From assembly GCA_009760855.2 (NCBI GenBank), contig WPIO01000009.1:6528501-6592500 (forward strand): a DNA stretch of 64,000 nucleotides. The letters run 5' to 3'. Below, piece after piece: positions 18,546 to 30,308 of this stretch. Numbering within the stretch: position 1 is the stretch's first letter; the number at the start of each line of letters is the position of its first letter. The notes beneath the pieces are model-generated. The model saw nothing but the letters and a program-made list of their open reading frames with translations. It had not been told where the DNA came from and searched no databases. This stretch comes from Cristatella mucedo (Eukaryota > Bryozoa > Phylactolaemata > Cristatellidae). The position numbers and the translations under genes were made by a program.

Positions 18546-19190
18546 TTGCTTGCAACTGGTGCACAAACTCAGCTGCTCAGCCTGGCCTTTCGTCAACGGC
18601 GTAGCTGCCACATCGCGCTACCCCCATCTCGTAGTTTCGCTTCGCTCCCTATCATGCGTCGAATCGATTTCAAAATTCTCAGTCCGTCTTACAGGTCACT
18701 TCACTTGCTCGTACCAGCCTACCTATCTGACCTGCTTGCTTCTCCAGGCACCTGCTCTCGCACCACCAGCTGAAATCATTTGGCGATCGAGCCTTCAGCT
18801 CGTATGCGCCGAAATTCTGGAACTCGCTTCTGGCTGCTGTCACTACCTACGATGACCTTGCATTTTTTAAGTCTCAGCTAAGGACACGTCTGTGCCGGTC
18901 AACTTTCCATTCTCCCCACTGAACATGTCTTTTTACGTTGGTGCTTCTTCATGCGTACATGTGCAAGATTCAGTGCACGTTACCGGCCACGAGTCTTACC
19001 GGTGGCCATGAGTGTCTTCATGTTTGCTTTAGCACGCTGTCCAAAGCCAGATACTTGTTTGCTTTTGCTTGATACCTTGACTGTAACCAGCCCATGAGTA
19101 CCGACGATTTCGAAGTGAGTTGCAAAGTGTATTGATAAAGATTAAGGTTCTCTTCTGGTGCTATGGAAAAGAAATATTAGTATAATTACC
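18546..19190 (+). repeat. Degenerate L2 3' end
   Basis: Fragments of the L2 C-terminus are in shifting frames (RRIDFKILS, LHLLVPAYLSDLL, then 'gcgatcgagccttcagctcgtatgcgcc' equivalent to FGDRAFSSYAP). They are followed by a decayed UTR ending near the 'agattaaggttctcttctgg' hairpin remnant at about 19140. Frameshifted and inactive. Confidence 0.75.
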
Positions 19191-19319
19191 TTAGTAGGAG
19201 ATTTAAGAGCGTCGACGTTAACGGGTAGTGTTCGTCCGGCTAAACTTTAAAGCACGGGGTACCGCAACACACACCCGTGCTTTGGGGTGACACAGCATCC
19301 TTGCTTGGTCGCAGAACTT

Positions 19320-19905
19320 TCGCAACTTACGCAGGAGAGTTTTGTATAGGGCACTCACAGCCTAAGCGGCTTTCGGTACGCATTCGGTAGCCAGCAGACT
19401 TCGTCTCACGCAACAGAGAGAAAGCTGGAAGCATTGCAGAGTCAGGCGAACAGTTGAGGTAGTGAGCAGCATGGAAGTAGCAGCTCAGGACCACTAAAAA
19501 GAATCAGCCGTATTCAGCAGCAGAAGATTAGTTGTCGTTGCGTAAGAATTTTGGAAGCGAGTTCCACAGTCTAGGACCTGCAGAGCTAAAGCTTCTGTCG
19601 CCAACGGTCTTTAAGCGGAGGAATGGGACAGCTAATTTTATTGTCCACACAGGACCTGAGGGCGCGAACAGGCTGAAACTGATGCAGCAGTTCAGCTAGG
19701 TACGAAGGAGCTAAGCCGTGGCGGGCCTTGTGGGTCAGCGTAAGAACTTTGCTCTGTATCCTTTGCTCAACCGGCAACCATCCTAGCTCTTTTAGCAAAG
19801 GCGACACGTGCTCAAACCTCTGGGACTTGAAGACTAGCCTTGCTGCCATATTCATAGTCAGCTGCAGTGGCCTAGTTGCTTTCTTTGGTAGCCCAACCAA
19901 TAGAT
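19320..19905 (-). repeat. LINE (second family) reverse-transcriptase C-terminus
   Basis: A 104-codon open frame (19900-19586) contains AARLVFKSQRFEHVSPLLK, LGWLPVEQRIQSKVLTLTHK and GLAPSYLAELLHQFQPVR. That is the thumb/C-terminal text common to L2/CR1/Rex1-type LINEs. It differs clearly from the main L2 family here. It is the best copy of a family also seen at 10.0, 12.3, 14.3, 27.0 and 58.3 kb. Confidence 0.8.
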
Positions 19906-20039
19906 AAGGACGTGAAAGCCACGCTGGTCAAAGCATTCATGACATCCTGACGAGAATTTTGTAAATAACATCTTACAGGTCTTCCCTGGATTTATTGCAA
20001 TAAGCCGCACACAATTGGTTCAGGATTCGGGTTTGTCTA

Positions 20040-20645
20040 GGCTTTTCTAACCAAGCTTGTCCGTCGTGAAGCTAACAATTGGCACGCCGCACCCCTCGTT
20101 GTAGCCGACCTTCGATGGCGCCCCATTGAGCAGTGTATCGACCTCAAGACTCTGTCACTCACTTTTACGTCCCTTCATTCTCTTACTCCACGCGAGCCTC
20201 TTCATTCTCTTACTCCACTCGAGGTACTTCCCAATCCGGCCTCGCGTCGAACGAGCCGCTCTTCAGACTCGAACTATTTGTTGTGCCTCTAACCATACCC
20301 AAATCCCCTTAAAACAACGCATTTTGCTCATACGCTTTTGCAGCCTGGAAGTCATTGTGGACTGACGTCATAACATCCCTTGACTTAAGGATGTTAAAAA
20401 AAACCTAAAAAAATGTTATTTTTCTCACGGCATTTGCTCAGTCTCGGTGAGTTGTCACTGTGTGCGCTTATGGGTGCTGACAATTCATTTACTTTACATT
20501 TAATTCATTTACTTTCATTCAATTTAATCAATTGACATGCTTCTCTTGAAGGTTATTTAAAGCGCCTAGTAAGAGATTTAGTTCTCCTAGGGCACTGTGC
20601 ACATGTCTCAGTAACATTATTAGGATTATTAGTATACCTAATGTA
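20040..20645 (+). repeat. Degenerate L2 3' end
   Basis: Matches the L2 C-terminal region (ADLRWRPIEQCIDLKTLSL-like reading) with an internal short duplication of the 'cttcattctcttactcca' block at about 20177 and 20207. The tail hairpin 'agcgcctagtaagagattta' is near 20560, followed by a short ATTATTAGGATTATT tail. Confidence 0.75.
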
Positions 20646-22380
20646 ATTCGTGCGCCCCTATTTAATAACCTGAGAGAAGTGTTTACTTTTGCACACGCGT
20701 CCTCTGTCACCTAAGCTGCCCTGTGGCGATGTTTGCATACACGAAGCCTCCACCGGAACTAGCGCCAAGCAAAGCTTACGATAAATAGCCCAGCTTGTAA
20801 GATACGCAGATCGTATCCGCTTACCCCCCCCCCTGATGGTCTATAGGCTAGCTCTAAGGGTCGTCGATGCTATGAGTGCAACCAGTGATGGCTGCGATTC
20901 TTCTCGTTCAGTTGACGCCGTCCACTACCCGGCGGTATACCGAGGCCACGAGACACTTGGGACTCGCGATAGCAGCACAAATCACGAATGCATTCAAACA
21001 AGGGATTCAGCTAAAGCTGAGGGTCGGCGGAATCACTCTGTTGTCCTGGCTAAAGAATGAAACCATTCCATTACTAGTGCCATTTTATCGTAGCGCCCGG
21101 TTAGCAGAATACAGATATTCTCCGAGGACAGTTTCGCGGCTTGCCTTTGTGTTGCCATCGGTCGGCGATAGGTCTTCGCTAAGCAGTCCAGTTCGAGACA
21201 AGGCGAAAATTGACCTGCGAAGCTCTGCAAGAAAAACTTTCGCGACAGCTGCTATAAGCTGGAGCTAAGAAGCGTCCTCAAATGTGATGCTATATCGAGT
21301 AACACGTTTAGCATGCATCGGTGCTGAGGTGGGTGACACATTCGGTACAATGCAACGGCAGCACTGCCAATCGGCGCCGCTGAAAGGCTCCTACACGTTT
21401 AGCTTGGTAGCTAAACAAGACCAGCAAAAGGGTTCGTATCCTGCAGACCCTATACAAATCCGTCTTTTGTCCTCGTTGGCAGAGAACATTAGCTTAGCCT
21501 TAGCGCCGGTTTCTAATGCGTCCCCGATAAAGGCGTCATTCCAGAGCCGCTCGAGTTCGCCATCACTTGAGCCCTGCTTAGGACTTGGATTAGATTCTGA
21601 GTTTCTAAGTAATTGAGCTGGAAACACAATCTAGTGGCTTCTAAGCTTACAGCCTTTGCTAAAAGCGCTGCTCATTCGAAATAAGCTAGTCCTTGCGTAC
21701 GATTGCCGAATGCTCTTAGAGCTGTTGCCTCAAACGAAAACCAACCAGTAGCAGACGCAGCCTCGATAAAACACGTATGCCGACAGTAGTAGAAGACGGG
21801 AGCAATACGGAGAGCCGATATCTTATTTTAACACGAAGAACGGGCTAAAATGAACCGAGTAGCTTACAATGAGCCACGCCAGCCGAAGCAACTCGCGACA
21901 GTCGCACGAGTGGCGTGCACAGCAGCACGACCTTCTCAGCGCCGTACGATCAACGGGCAACAAATCTGGAAGTCGCGGCGGCGCCATGCTACCTGCAAGC
22001 GCACCTGACAGTGCTCGAATCGACACACGCTCGGACTTGACACTCTCAAGAGCTCACCACGCACTAGCACAGGCTCAAATGCTCCAGCTCGGTGACGGGG
22101 ACAGCATCGTGACTGCCGACCTGCCTGCTAATCGACGCCCTGTGCTTGAAGCTTGAAGATTGACTTTGTAGAAAGAGCCAAACGACGAACTTTGACTGCT
22201 TGCCCAGCTAGGCACGCTGCGAAAGAAACTTTCTCAAAAACTCCAACTTGGCGAACAACTAACGAGGGGGCTATTCGTGCAGCGGCCTGTAACCGTATCA
22301 GTGACAAGAGGCCATGGCTGTTGCTGGCGGTTCGACCATGGCATTCGACTAACATGTGCTACGTTAAACGCTTGCTCACA
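20646..22380. other. Unassigned region with several orphan open frames
   Basis: Open frames on + at 20876-21268 (130 codons) and 21869-22156 (95 codons), and on - at 21627-21391 (78 codons, including ERLWNDAFIGDALETG), have balanced composition. None has a convincing pair of splice sites and none is recognised. A poly-C run is at 20825-20833. The minus-strand frame could be an exon of an unseen gene or old transposon sequence. Confidence 0.3.
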
Positions 22381-22384
22381 TCAA

Positions 22385-23635
22385 AGTGGGAGACTCCAGA
22401 GTATTGATGTGACAGGAAAAAGATCGAGCCTCTAGAATATGGGGTACCTCAGGGATCTGTGCTTAGTCCCGTTCTTTTCACGGTTTATATTCTTCCTCTT
22501 GCTGATGCGATTAACAGGCACAGTCTGACCTTTCACTTCTATGCAGAAGAACCTCAGCTGTACCACTGCTTTGATCCCTCCCAGCCGTGCAGCACGTCGA
22601 ATTCTCTCAACTCCCCTGCAGCATGTATTGATGACATCCGATAAAGAATGGTAGCAAACGTTCTTAAATTGAATGATGGTAAAACCAACTTACTAGTTAG
22701 GTGCAAACCAAGTGAGATTCGGAAATTGAACAGGTTAACGCTCACAATTGGGTCCACCAGCATATCTCCTATCGAGTCTGTACGAAATCTAGGCGTCATG
22801 TTCCGAAGTGACCTTTCCTTAGACGACCACATCAGGTCCACAGTTAAGTCTGCCTACTTTCGGCTACATAATATCGATAGAAGTTGGGCTTGTTTAGACA
22901 GTGATACCACATGTAAATTGGTCCATGCATTTGTAACATCCCGTCTTGATTTTTGTAACTCACTGCTTGCTAGTCTAATGGCTTGTGCAATCAGGCGCTT
23001 ACAGCTGGTGCAAAACTCTGCAGCTAGGCTTGTCTGGCGCGAGCGTCTCCGTTGCCACATCGAATCACTTCTGGCTGACCTGCACTGGCTACCAGTCAAA
23101 CAGCGAATTTACTTCAAGGTTTTGTCCCTCACTTTTAGGTCCCTTCATTCTTTAATTCCTGCTAATTGATCAGATCAACTCCCCCAACAGGCTAAGCATC
23201 GTACCATCCACTTTTCGGAATCTAATTGTCTAACTATATCTCGTTCAAACCTCAAATCCTTCTGAGACCGTGTCTTTAGTGTGTATGTTCATATGCTCTA
23301 CAAGCCAGGAACCCACTCCTGACTTGCGTCATGACATCTCCTGACTTTACCACATTTAAACAGAAACAAAATACGCATCTATTTATCACTGCATTTACTG
23401 GGTCCCTGAGATGTGCTTATGCGTGCTGACACTGTGCATGCTGCCACTAACCAAACTTGCATGCTGACCATGTGCGTGGCACCCTTAACCATATTATTTT
23501 TGTTGTTCATTGAGCATGCTACCACTATCCATTCGATCGCGCTCCCTTTGCAGCAAATGTAAAGTGCCTAGAAAGAGATTGAGTTCTCTTAGAGCGCTAT
23601 ATAAAATGTATTATTATCATTAGTATTAGTATTAT
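22385..23635 (+). mobile_element. L2-clade LINE, RT to 3' end, mutated
   Basis: It starts inside reverse transcriptase at the Q/R-S-I-D segment before YGVPQGSVLSPVLFTVYIL. It continues through the catalytic box, which reads FHFYAEEPQLY where the family has YADD or YTDD, so both catalytic aspartates are replaced. In-frame stops interrupt at about 22642 and 23167. The C-terminal text LADLHWLPVKQRIYFKVLSL and LRSDLSLDDH-type motifs follow, then a 3' UTR, hairpin near 23565-23605 and ATTATT tail. Dead copy. Confidence 0.9.
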
Positions 23636-23639
23636 TTAA

Positions 23640-24427
23640 AAGACCTGCACGTGTGATTCTAGTAGAGCGAAGGATAACAGTTGCTGTGCATTGTTTTTAA
23701 TGTTAACCAGTTCGTTCCATAGTCACGGAGAGGCATGTGTGTGTGGAACACTAATCGTAGCGTATACGTCTCAGGCTTGAAACATTAGATATCACAGACT
23801 TGTTTGAAGCCCAATGCACAACTGGCTAGATACCACTTGAACTAGGAGTTGTATGTCGTCCAAACATAGATTATGACACATCCATTTCATAACTTGAATA
23901 ATTAATGATTCATTAATAGTCAAAACCACTGCCATAATCTAACAACCGCTTTTGTCGTCAACGCGTTTCACTGCCTCCTCATTAATTTAAGGTTGTCCTC
24001 AGCCGGTGCGATAACAGAAGAAGCCTTACGAAAGCACTAGGGTTACTAGCAGTTAGGTGTCAACTTTCTGCTTCACAATTCTTTAGGCACTAGCGTACAT
24101 TATTAATACTGAGAATTTGTAGACGGCTTCTTCGCAGCTATCATTGTAGTTTTCTTCGTTTTCGTCTTCGTAACAAAAGCCGTCACTGCATCGAGCTTTG
24201 CATCAACGCGTCTCTGAGCCCTTAACATTCGATACGCTCAGATCGTCAGCACTTTACTCGGGCTAGGGACATGCGATTGTCTTTAGCCTCAGGGCACCTC
24301 ATAAGATACCTGAACTGATCTCGTTGCCAGAATATTAGTGCTTACAATACCGCAAAGTAGAGAAAACATCCATGTACCACTATGCAAGCGATTACGAGTG
24401 TGACTAAGCACGTTCATCTCCGGCATC
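23640..24427. other. Spacer with a weakly repeated block
   Basis: The stretch around 23700-23870 shares 'tagtcacggagaggca' and nearby text with 30340-30420, so it belongs to a low-copy dispersed repeat I cannot name. The rest shows nothing. Confidence 0.35.
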
Positions 24428-25350
24428 TTAATAATAATAATAATAATGCACTTGATAAAGCGCCATCAGAGAACTCAATCTCTCTCTAGGCGCTTTACAT
24501 TTGCTGCAAAGGAAAATGCTATTGAATGGTGAGTAATATCATGCTTGATAAGCAAACAAAATGAATAACGTGGTTAGGGGTGACATGCACAAGGTTAGCA
24601 TGCAAATGTCGTTAGTGGAAGCATGCACAATGTCAGCACGCATAAGCACATGAAGGACGAATCACAGGGACCCACTAAATACTGTCCTAAATAGGTGTGT
24701 TTTTAAGTTCCTTTTAAATGTGGTCAGGTCAGGGGATGTTCTGACGCAAGTCGGGAGGGAGTTCTAGGCTTTGGGAGCATACGAACTAAATGCACGGTCT
24801 CCAAAGGATTTAAGGTTTGCACGAGGTATTTGTAGACTGTTGAATTCCGAAAAGCAGGTAGTACTATGCTTGGCCTGATGGGGTAGTACATCTGAGAGAT
24901 AGGCTGGAGCCAAAGAATAAAGTGACCTAAAAGTGAGCGATACAGCTTTGAAGTCAATCCATTGCTTGACTGGTAGCCAGTGCAGGTCGGCGAGAAGTGG
25001 TGTAATGTGGCAACTGCGACGTTCACGACAGACAAGCCAAGCTGCAATCGCCTGATCGCACATGCCGGTAGGCCAGCAAGCAGTGAGTTACAGAAGTCAA
25101 GACGGGATGTCACAAATGCATGGACCAACTTAGACGTGATATCCTTATCTAAAAAGCCCGATTTTTAGCATGTTATGAAAAAATGTTATGAAGCTGAAAG
25201 TAGGCAGATTTGACCGTGGAGCTGATGTGGTCGTCTAACGAGAGGTCGCTTTGGAACATGACACCTAGATTTCGAGCTGATTCAACAGGAGATATGTTGG
25301 CAGAGCCTACTGCCAATATACGGTCTCGTCTGCCTTAAATTGGGTTAAAC
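24428..25350 (-). mobile_element. L2-clade LINE 3' half, minus strand
   Basis: (AATAAT)n and the hairpin complement are at 24428-24500. The minus frames then read the L2 C-terminus: FRSLYSLAPAYLSDVLPHQA, RANLKSFGDRAFSSYAP and VHAFVTSRLDFCNSLLAGLP. At least one frameshift lies near 25050. The copy ends near the SPVESARNLGVMF-equivalent text at about 25290-25345. Confidence 0.9.
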
Positions 25351-25453
25351 AATCAGTGGAGGTATGGTGTGCAACTCCAGCCATATTTCTTAGCTGAGCG
25401 CACACCCATCTGCAAATTTTTCAAATGCAGCGAACAGCATAGGCAACTGCGAT

Positions 25454-25795
25454 ATGTGGCAGGAAGACCAGCTTATACAATTTAGTGGCACGCCAATTCA
25501 GCTACTGTTGAATGATCATTACCTTACGAAGTTGGTTGAAATGCATGGCGTTAAGTTCATGGAATTGCATAAGCCAGCTTCGTACCTCTTTGGAATAATC
25601 CTAGAACTAGACCTAGATAAATATCATCATAATGGACAACAGGATGTTAAGCAAGTTAATGAAATACGTAGAGGTATCGCCAAAGTGTGCAACTCGCAAG
25701 ATAGACAAGCAGTCCCTTCCGCCATCGCGAACCACAGGCTGATGACGTACGGCCTTGTCATCGCACTGACCGCACCCAAAAACGATTACTTATAG
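25454..25795 (+). other. Orphan 113-codon open frame
   Basis: A non-repetitive peptide (for example LLNDHYLTKLVEMHGVKF, GIILELDLDKYHHNGQQD), with no start ATG in context, no promoter and no family I recognise. It follows an L2 copy directly. It may be an old transposon segment or a retrogene relic. Confidence 0.25.
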
Positions 25796-25984
25796 GGCAC
25801 GTCGAGGGGGCTTTCAAATATCGCCCTATTCGCAGCGCAGGCACTACCAGCAACAGGACCGCAGAGCAGTGTTCAGCTTGATCATAAACAGAGATGCAGT
25901 CCGGTACCTCTAGAGAGGCTTCTGCGCTGACCCAGAAGCTGCGTGCAGAAGCCTGTTTAGATTGCTCATTTTGAAAATAAATTT

Positions 25985-26022
25985 GCACACACGCACAGAC
26001 GCACACACACACACACACCCAC
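25985..26022 (+). repeat. (AC)n microsatellite, imperfect
   Basis: Short ACACGC/AC run. Confidence 0.9.
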
Positions 26023-26154
26023 ACTCCCTATTCGAAGGGCACCAAGGCTTGCTGCGCATAGCTCGGCCGACTTATTAAAATTTCTACCGGAAAAAGTGCG
26101 TCCTCCGAGCAACTTTCTGCAAATGACTTTCCACCTATAAAAAAAATAGTGTCC

Positions 26155-26278
26155 CAAGACAACTTAATCTTTATTCAGGCGCTTCACAAGTGCCTCAGGT
26201 CTCGAGCCCACGACCTCAGCCAGACCTCGGTCGGTGCGAGCGCCTCAACCACAGGATCGAACCAGCTCGGCATCTTAA
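26155..26278 (-). repeat. tRNA-derived SINE, L2-tailed type
   Basis: On the minus strand it reads an A-box-like start, the B-box-like gaggtcgtgggctcgag segment, and an end of GCGCCTGAATAAAGATTAAG resembling the L2 hairpin. Confidence 0.75.
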
Positions 26279-26279
26279 A

Positions 26280-27030
26280 AAAATGACAGCCTACCCTCGC
26301 GAGCCACCCTAAAAGGCACGCTGAATGCACTACACACTAACGTTGCTGTTAGCCTCATCTAAGAAAAAGATGGAAGGCAGTACCTTAGGAGGAACACTTT
26401 CGCACCGAAGGCTTGCACACCGTCAAGTCTCTTGAACCGCTCTCTACGCCTGCTAGCCTCTGCCTGAAGTACGGTAGCCACCGGAAAAGGCTATGGAGGT
26501 CTCTTGGGAGTGGAGCGAGTTTAAGTAAAGGGTAATTTTTGACAAAACAGGCTGGGAAGACTGATTTTTTGTTGGACGAAACCCGGCCATGCGCTTCCTC
26601 CAGTCGAGGGGGGCTACCAACGCCCCGTTCTTACGCCCTGGCCCCATAATCGAAGCGCCAGTTTTGGCTAATTCGCCGCCTGTCGCATTCCGAGATTAAA
26701 AATTCCCTGCTCATACTGCCGCTAGTAGAATTCTGTCTACACTGGCAAGTAAAGGTCTTAATCTTATGAAGGTTTCAAATGAGCGGTGGATGGATTCAAC
26801 GCAAAGAGTGAGCTAAAAGTTTACTGTGACCCATGCGGGCCCCCCACACAACATGGCGTTGCTCTTTCAACGCTAGCTAAATTAGCTCTGGTTTCAGCCT
26901 CCTCATGTTCTTTGAGGATGATGAATTAGCTAGTGCGTTTTTCACCTTGACCTGTTGGCGACTGAAGTTTCGCTCCGCGAGTCCTAGACCGTAGCTCTAC
27001 GTGCTTCTCACTTCCTCGACCGACTTTGCT
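26280..27030. other. Spacer, nothing recognised
   Basis: Only short open frames. I see no transposon text until 27040. Confidence 0.4.
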
Positions 27031-27039
27031 TGTCACTTT

Positions 27040-27160
27040 CTCTTTTTTTTGCGCGAGATGAATTGTGCTGGCTACCGTGTGCTCACCGAAAGCCGCTCAG
27101 GCTGTGAGTGGGCTATCGAAAGCTGTCTCCTGCGTGACCCTCGGCTAAGGCTTATTTGTT
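27040..27160 (+). repeat. LINE (second family) short 3' remnant
   Basis: 'ctggctaccgtgtgctcaccg' and the following AAAGCYGCTYAGGCTGTGAGTGGGCTAT block (about 27068-27118) match 58.59-58.64 kb on the same strand. Confidence 0.65.
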
Positions 27161-27274
27161 TTGTGGAGCTTCGTGCGAAGGTAACAACGCAGCAACGCTT
27201 GGGCAGTTGCCTGCGTGAATAGCCGCCGCTTCCGATGCTCGGACGTCGGTTAAGACGAGTATTCTAAATCAAGT

Positions 27275-27425
27275 CAGCCAGAAGGTAGCTTTTCACGACC
27301 TCCATCCCGAGGTTGTGGGTTCGAATCCTTCGGTGCGGGATCTTTTATTGCTGTTGCAAGCCGTAGCGATAGCCGCAAAGGCTCTTCTGTTGCTTTACAG
27401 AAGAGCCTGCTAAACCAGCTAGTAA
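27275..27425 (+). repeat. tRNA-derived SINE, second type
   Basis: B-box-like gttgtgggttcgaatcctt, then the shared body and the AGAGCCTGCTAAACCAGCTAG end. Closest to the 2.1-kb copy. Confidence 0.8.
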
Positions 27426-27789
27426 GTTCTTTAGATGCACGAACAGGCTTCGAACACATACACTTTTTTCTTGCAGCTAACTTTCGGATCTCATTAAATT
27501 TCTCACTGCTCTTCATTTAAGTTGTAACTGCAGGTTCTGGAGGTATAGAAATCGATATTGTCAAACAGTGACCCGATGCGAGCCTGAAGCTCGCTATCGT
27601 CGTCATCCATTTCTATAGTTTTAACATTACCAAACCAGCTGATCTACGTAGGTCCGTACGAACTGATTTGACAACGAAGGCTCGATAAAAAAAGGAGCAG
27701 AACCCGAAGCCTATTTTTTATAACCCAAACGAGGCTCAGTGGCTTTCATCCGCTCGCTGTGGCCGATAGATTATTCCCTTCTGCTGCAG

Positions 27790-28098
27790 GACGCGAGCGC
27801 ACGAGCCACGAATGAATTATATATGGGTTATCAAGTGCCACTGCTGGGCTCAGGCACAGCGGCTGGTAACGCCTGGCATTCATACAGACAAATTCAGCGG
27901 CCGACCAAAAACCCTCCTCCTCCGCTAAACCACATTGACGGAAACGGCCAGCCGATTCACAACCCAACTACATCGACAGCGTTTGCTCAAGCACCGGCCT
28001 TCAACGTCGGCGCAGTCGCTTCTTTTGCGGTTCGCGCCGACGATTTTAGAAATGTTCCGGTCGCAAGCTCTGCACTCGCTAATCTAAACACTAGCTGA
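27790..28098 (+). CDS. Possible terminal exon, unknown protein
   Basis: A strong acceptor (TTCCCTTCTGCTGCAG) opens 102 codons in phase 0, ending in TGA. The peptide is Asn/Pro/Ala-rich (QRPTKNPPPPLNHIDGNGQP, AFAQAPAFNVGAVASFAVR) with no cysteine. I do not recognise it. The frame is open for another 17 codons upstream, to an alternative acceptor at about 27739. It could be the end of a gene whose earlier exons were not found, or an upstream exon of gene B if a donor within it is used. Confidence 0.35.
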   Translation, partial: DASARATNELYMGYQVPLLGSGTAAGNAWHSYRQIQRPTKNPPPPLNHIDGNGQPIHNPTTSTAFAQAPAFNVGAVASFAVRADDFRNVPVASSALANLNTS

Positions 28099-28338
28099 GC
28101 AGCTGCAGTTTGTAGAGCGACTCGTGGACGCTTCTTTGCGTATTTAATCCAGCGACTTCAGTCGATCCTCGGCGATCGTTTAAAGCGCCGCTGCTTCAGC
28201 CGGGACACGGCGAGCCGGCGTTTCTGTAGCCCACAGACACAGTCGCTGTCGTCGTCTTGTGGCTACGCCGTGCGCGAACGAGTGGCGCTGCTGAGCCGCA
28301 CTAATACAAGCCTGTGGGCAGCTTCCCCTTTCGTTCAG

Positions 28339-29740
28339 GTTTCGTTTCGTTCTGTTAGCCTGCCGCAACGGCTGGCCGGCTGCGGCCAGCGAACCGACAG
28401 CGAGCCTGAAGTGACCGCAGTTTCTAAGGAGGAGGATGGCAGAAGTTACTTCCTATTGCCCGATCCCGTGCAGCAAAACAGTAAGTAGTAACGACAATCG
28501 GCGCCTACAGCATGCTGATAGACCGGAGACGGCCGACGCTCTCGCCATAGAGAAGGTACGCTACTCGCCTCGTGGAGTAAACAAAGCGGCCTTTAGGTTT
28601 CCTATAACGCGAAGGAGGTCTCCTGCAACGACTGTGTTTCTGTCGGTAAGAAATCCGTCCCGGAAAACCGTCTCCTAGAACGCGCAGTCTCCAGTGGCAT
28701 CGGGTACTAATAACTGAGAGCTTAGACCGCACGCCATTTGCATGCGAGCCTCCCGTCCGGCTCGCCGGATATCCTGTGGCGCTGCGCGGCCTCATTGGAC
28801 CCTGGCCTCTTCCTGGTTCCGCCTTACCCAGGGAGGGTGTAGGGAGGGGTTCGACCGTCTGCCTAGCAACGCATGCGTGGCCGGGCGCGCGACTGTGGGT
28901 CCGCCGCCCTGCAGCAACGCCGGCTCTCGCGATCGACTGGCGCGTGCCTTGTCTGAGATGCTCCACAAGAGTTCGCCAGATGCCGTCGACTTGGACGCAA
29001 TGCGAAGCGATGCATACGCCATGGCGCTGGATAAGGACGTTCTCGGTGGACACGACGGCTCCGTTGAGAGGCGACCTGCTCGGCGCTGGGGCGAGACAGT
29101 GCGGCGCGCTCAGAAGCACGCCTCTCCGTCTCAGGTGAGTGAGAAGGCAGATTACCTATTCACGGGCAGCTGCCACGAGGCGTCGAATCGCCGCGCAGTT
29201 GCTGCTGGGCGCGCGCAGCTCGTGGGGGGCATCGCGCGGAGCGATCGCGCTCATCAGTTGCTCGCGCACGGCTGCTCGGCGGAAGTCCGCCTCGATACGC
29301 AATGGTGGCCACGCAGCCGTTCTCCAAGCGAATCTCTGCTCGCATTTTGCCTAAACCAAGTTTTCATTCGCATCTTGACATTCTCCTGGGTGCATTGACA
29401 GCGCGCGTCGAGGCCAAGCTATTTTGCCGGCGCCAAGGCCCACGTCGTGAGATACGCCGCGGGAGAGTGCTCCGATTGTACGCTGCCTCCGCGGCCGCCG
29501 AGCGGCCGCGCGAATGCTTGCACGGCTTCAGCCGTCGGAGTGTCGCTCGGCGACTCCAACAACTGGTTTGGCCGCGATGATTTCGCACTGCTTAGCTCCT
29601 CGACTGAAGGTGCTGGTGGCTCGAACTGGGCGACTCCTTGTCTGGACCAGGGCTGCACGCTAGACGTACACGGCCGCAGCTTGCCGGGCCGCGCACGTTT
29701 CCACAGCGCGCCGCATTTCAATGTACGACTGAGAAAATAA
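28339..29740 (+). CDS. Gene B: unknown Cys-containing protein
   Basis: Two exons are well supported: 28915-29134 (acceptor GCCCTGCAG, donor TCTCAG|GTGAGT) and 29402-29740 (acceptor CATTGACAG, stop TAA). They join in phase 0. The first is helical and charged (RDRLARALSEMLHKSSPDAV; ERRPARRWGETVRRAQKH). The second has Cys motifs GECSDCTL, ANACTAS and TPCLDQGCTLD, a Gly/Ser-rich middle and a basic end (FHSAPHFNVRLRK). An upstream exon at 28339-28480 (donor GTAAGT, phase 1) looks real. A 31-bp microexon at 28615-28645 would bridge the phase, but its acceptor is poor. No transmembrane segment or signal peptide is seen in these exons. Start and family unknown. Confidence 0.45.
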
Positions 29741-29994
29741 TCCTTCCGAGCAGACGAGCGAAGCTTTGCATCGACGTCCTCGAGCAATAGAATTTAGCAG
29801 GCACCAAAAATGCACGCGCGTAGGCTTTTCTAACCCGACGAATTGAAGCGAACTGCCCACGATGAGATGCGCTCCGCCAGTTCAGATGCTGCTATTTATA
29901 CGAGCATGCTAAAAAAGGTAACGGGCTCGTTGTTGTTTTTGGAGTTGGACTCAAGTTGCATTCTTGTTGTTACTTGTTGCTTCAGCATCCAGGC

Positions 29995-30100
29995 CTCGGG
30001 TTTGAGTACTGCCAGCGGCTGGTTCTTTATTTTCCCGCTGCAGCGGCCGTGAAAGCCGTTAGCGCTCCGCTACAAAGGCTCCGCAGCGGCTCCTGAACTC
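29995..30100 (+). repeat. Degenerate SINE, second type
   Basis: B-box-like ggcctcgggtttgagtact, then a body with 'gcagcggccgtgaaagccg' and CTACAAAGGCTCC, aligned with the 2.1- and 35.6-kb copies. Confidence 0.55.
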
Positions 30101-30271
30101 GAGTCCTTTTACGCAAACATGGCGCTCATTGCTGTGCTAGTCCGTGCCGACACTTGAAAAAGACTGGTGAAGCTGGTGAGGCACGGCCAACTAGTCGCTC
30201 ACGCTGCCTCGACAGACGCAGATATGCCGACGGCAGTAGAACACACGGCAGCGATAAACGGCGCCTATAAC

Positions 30272-30273
<2 letters not shown>

Positions 30274-30307
<34 letters not shown>
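30274..30307. repeat. (TA)n microsatellite
   Basis: About 17 TA units. Confidence 0.95.
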
Positions 30308-30308
<1 letters not shown>

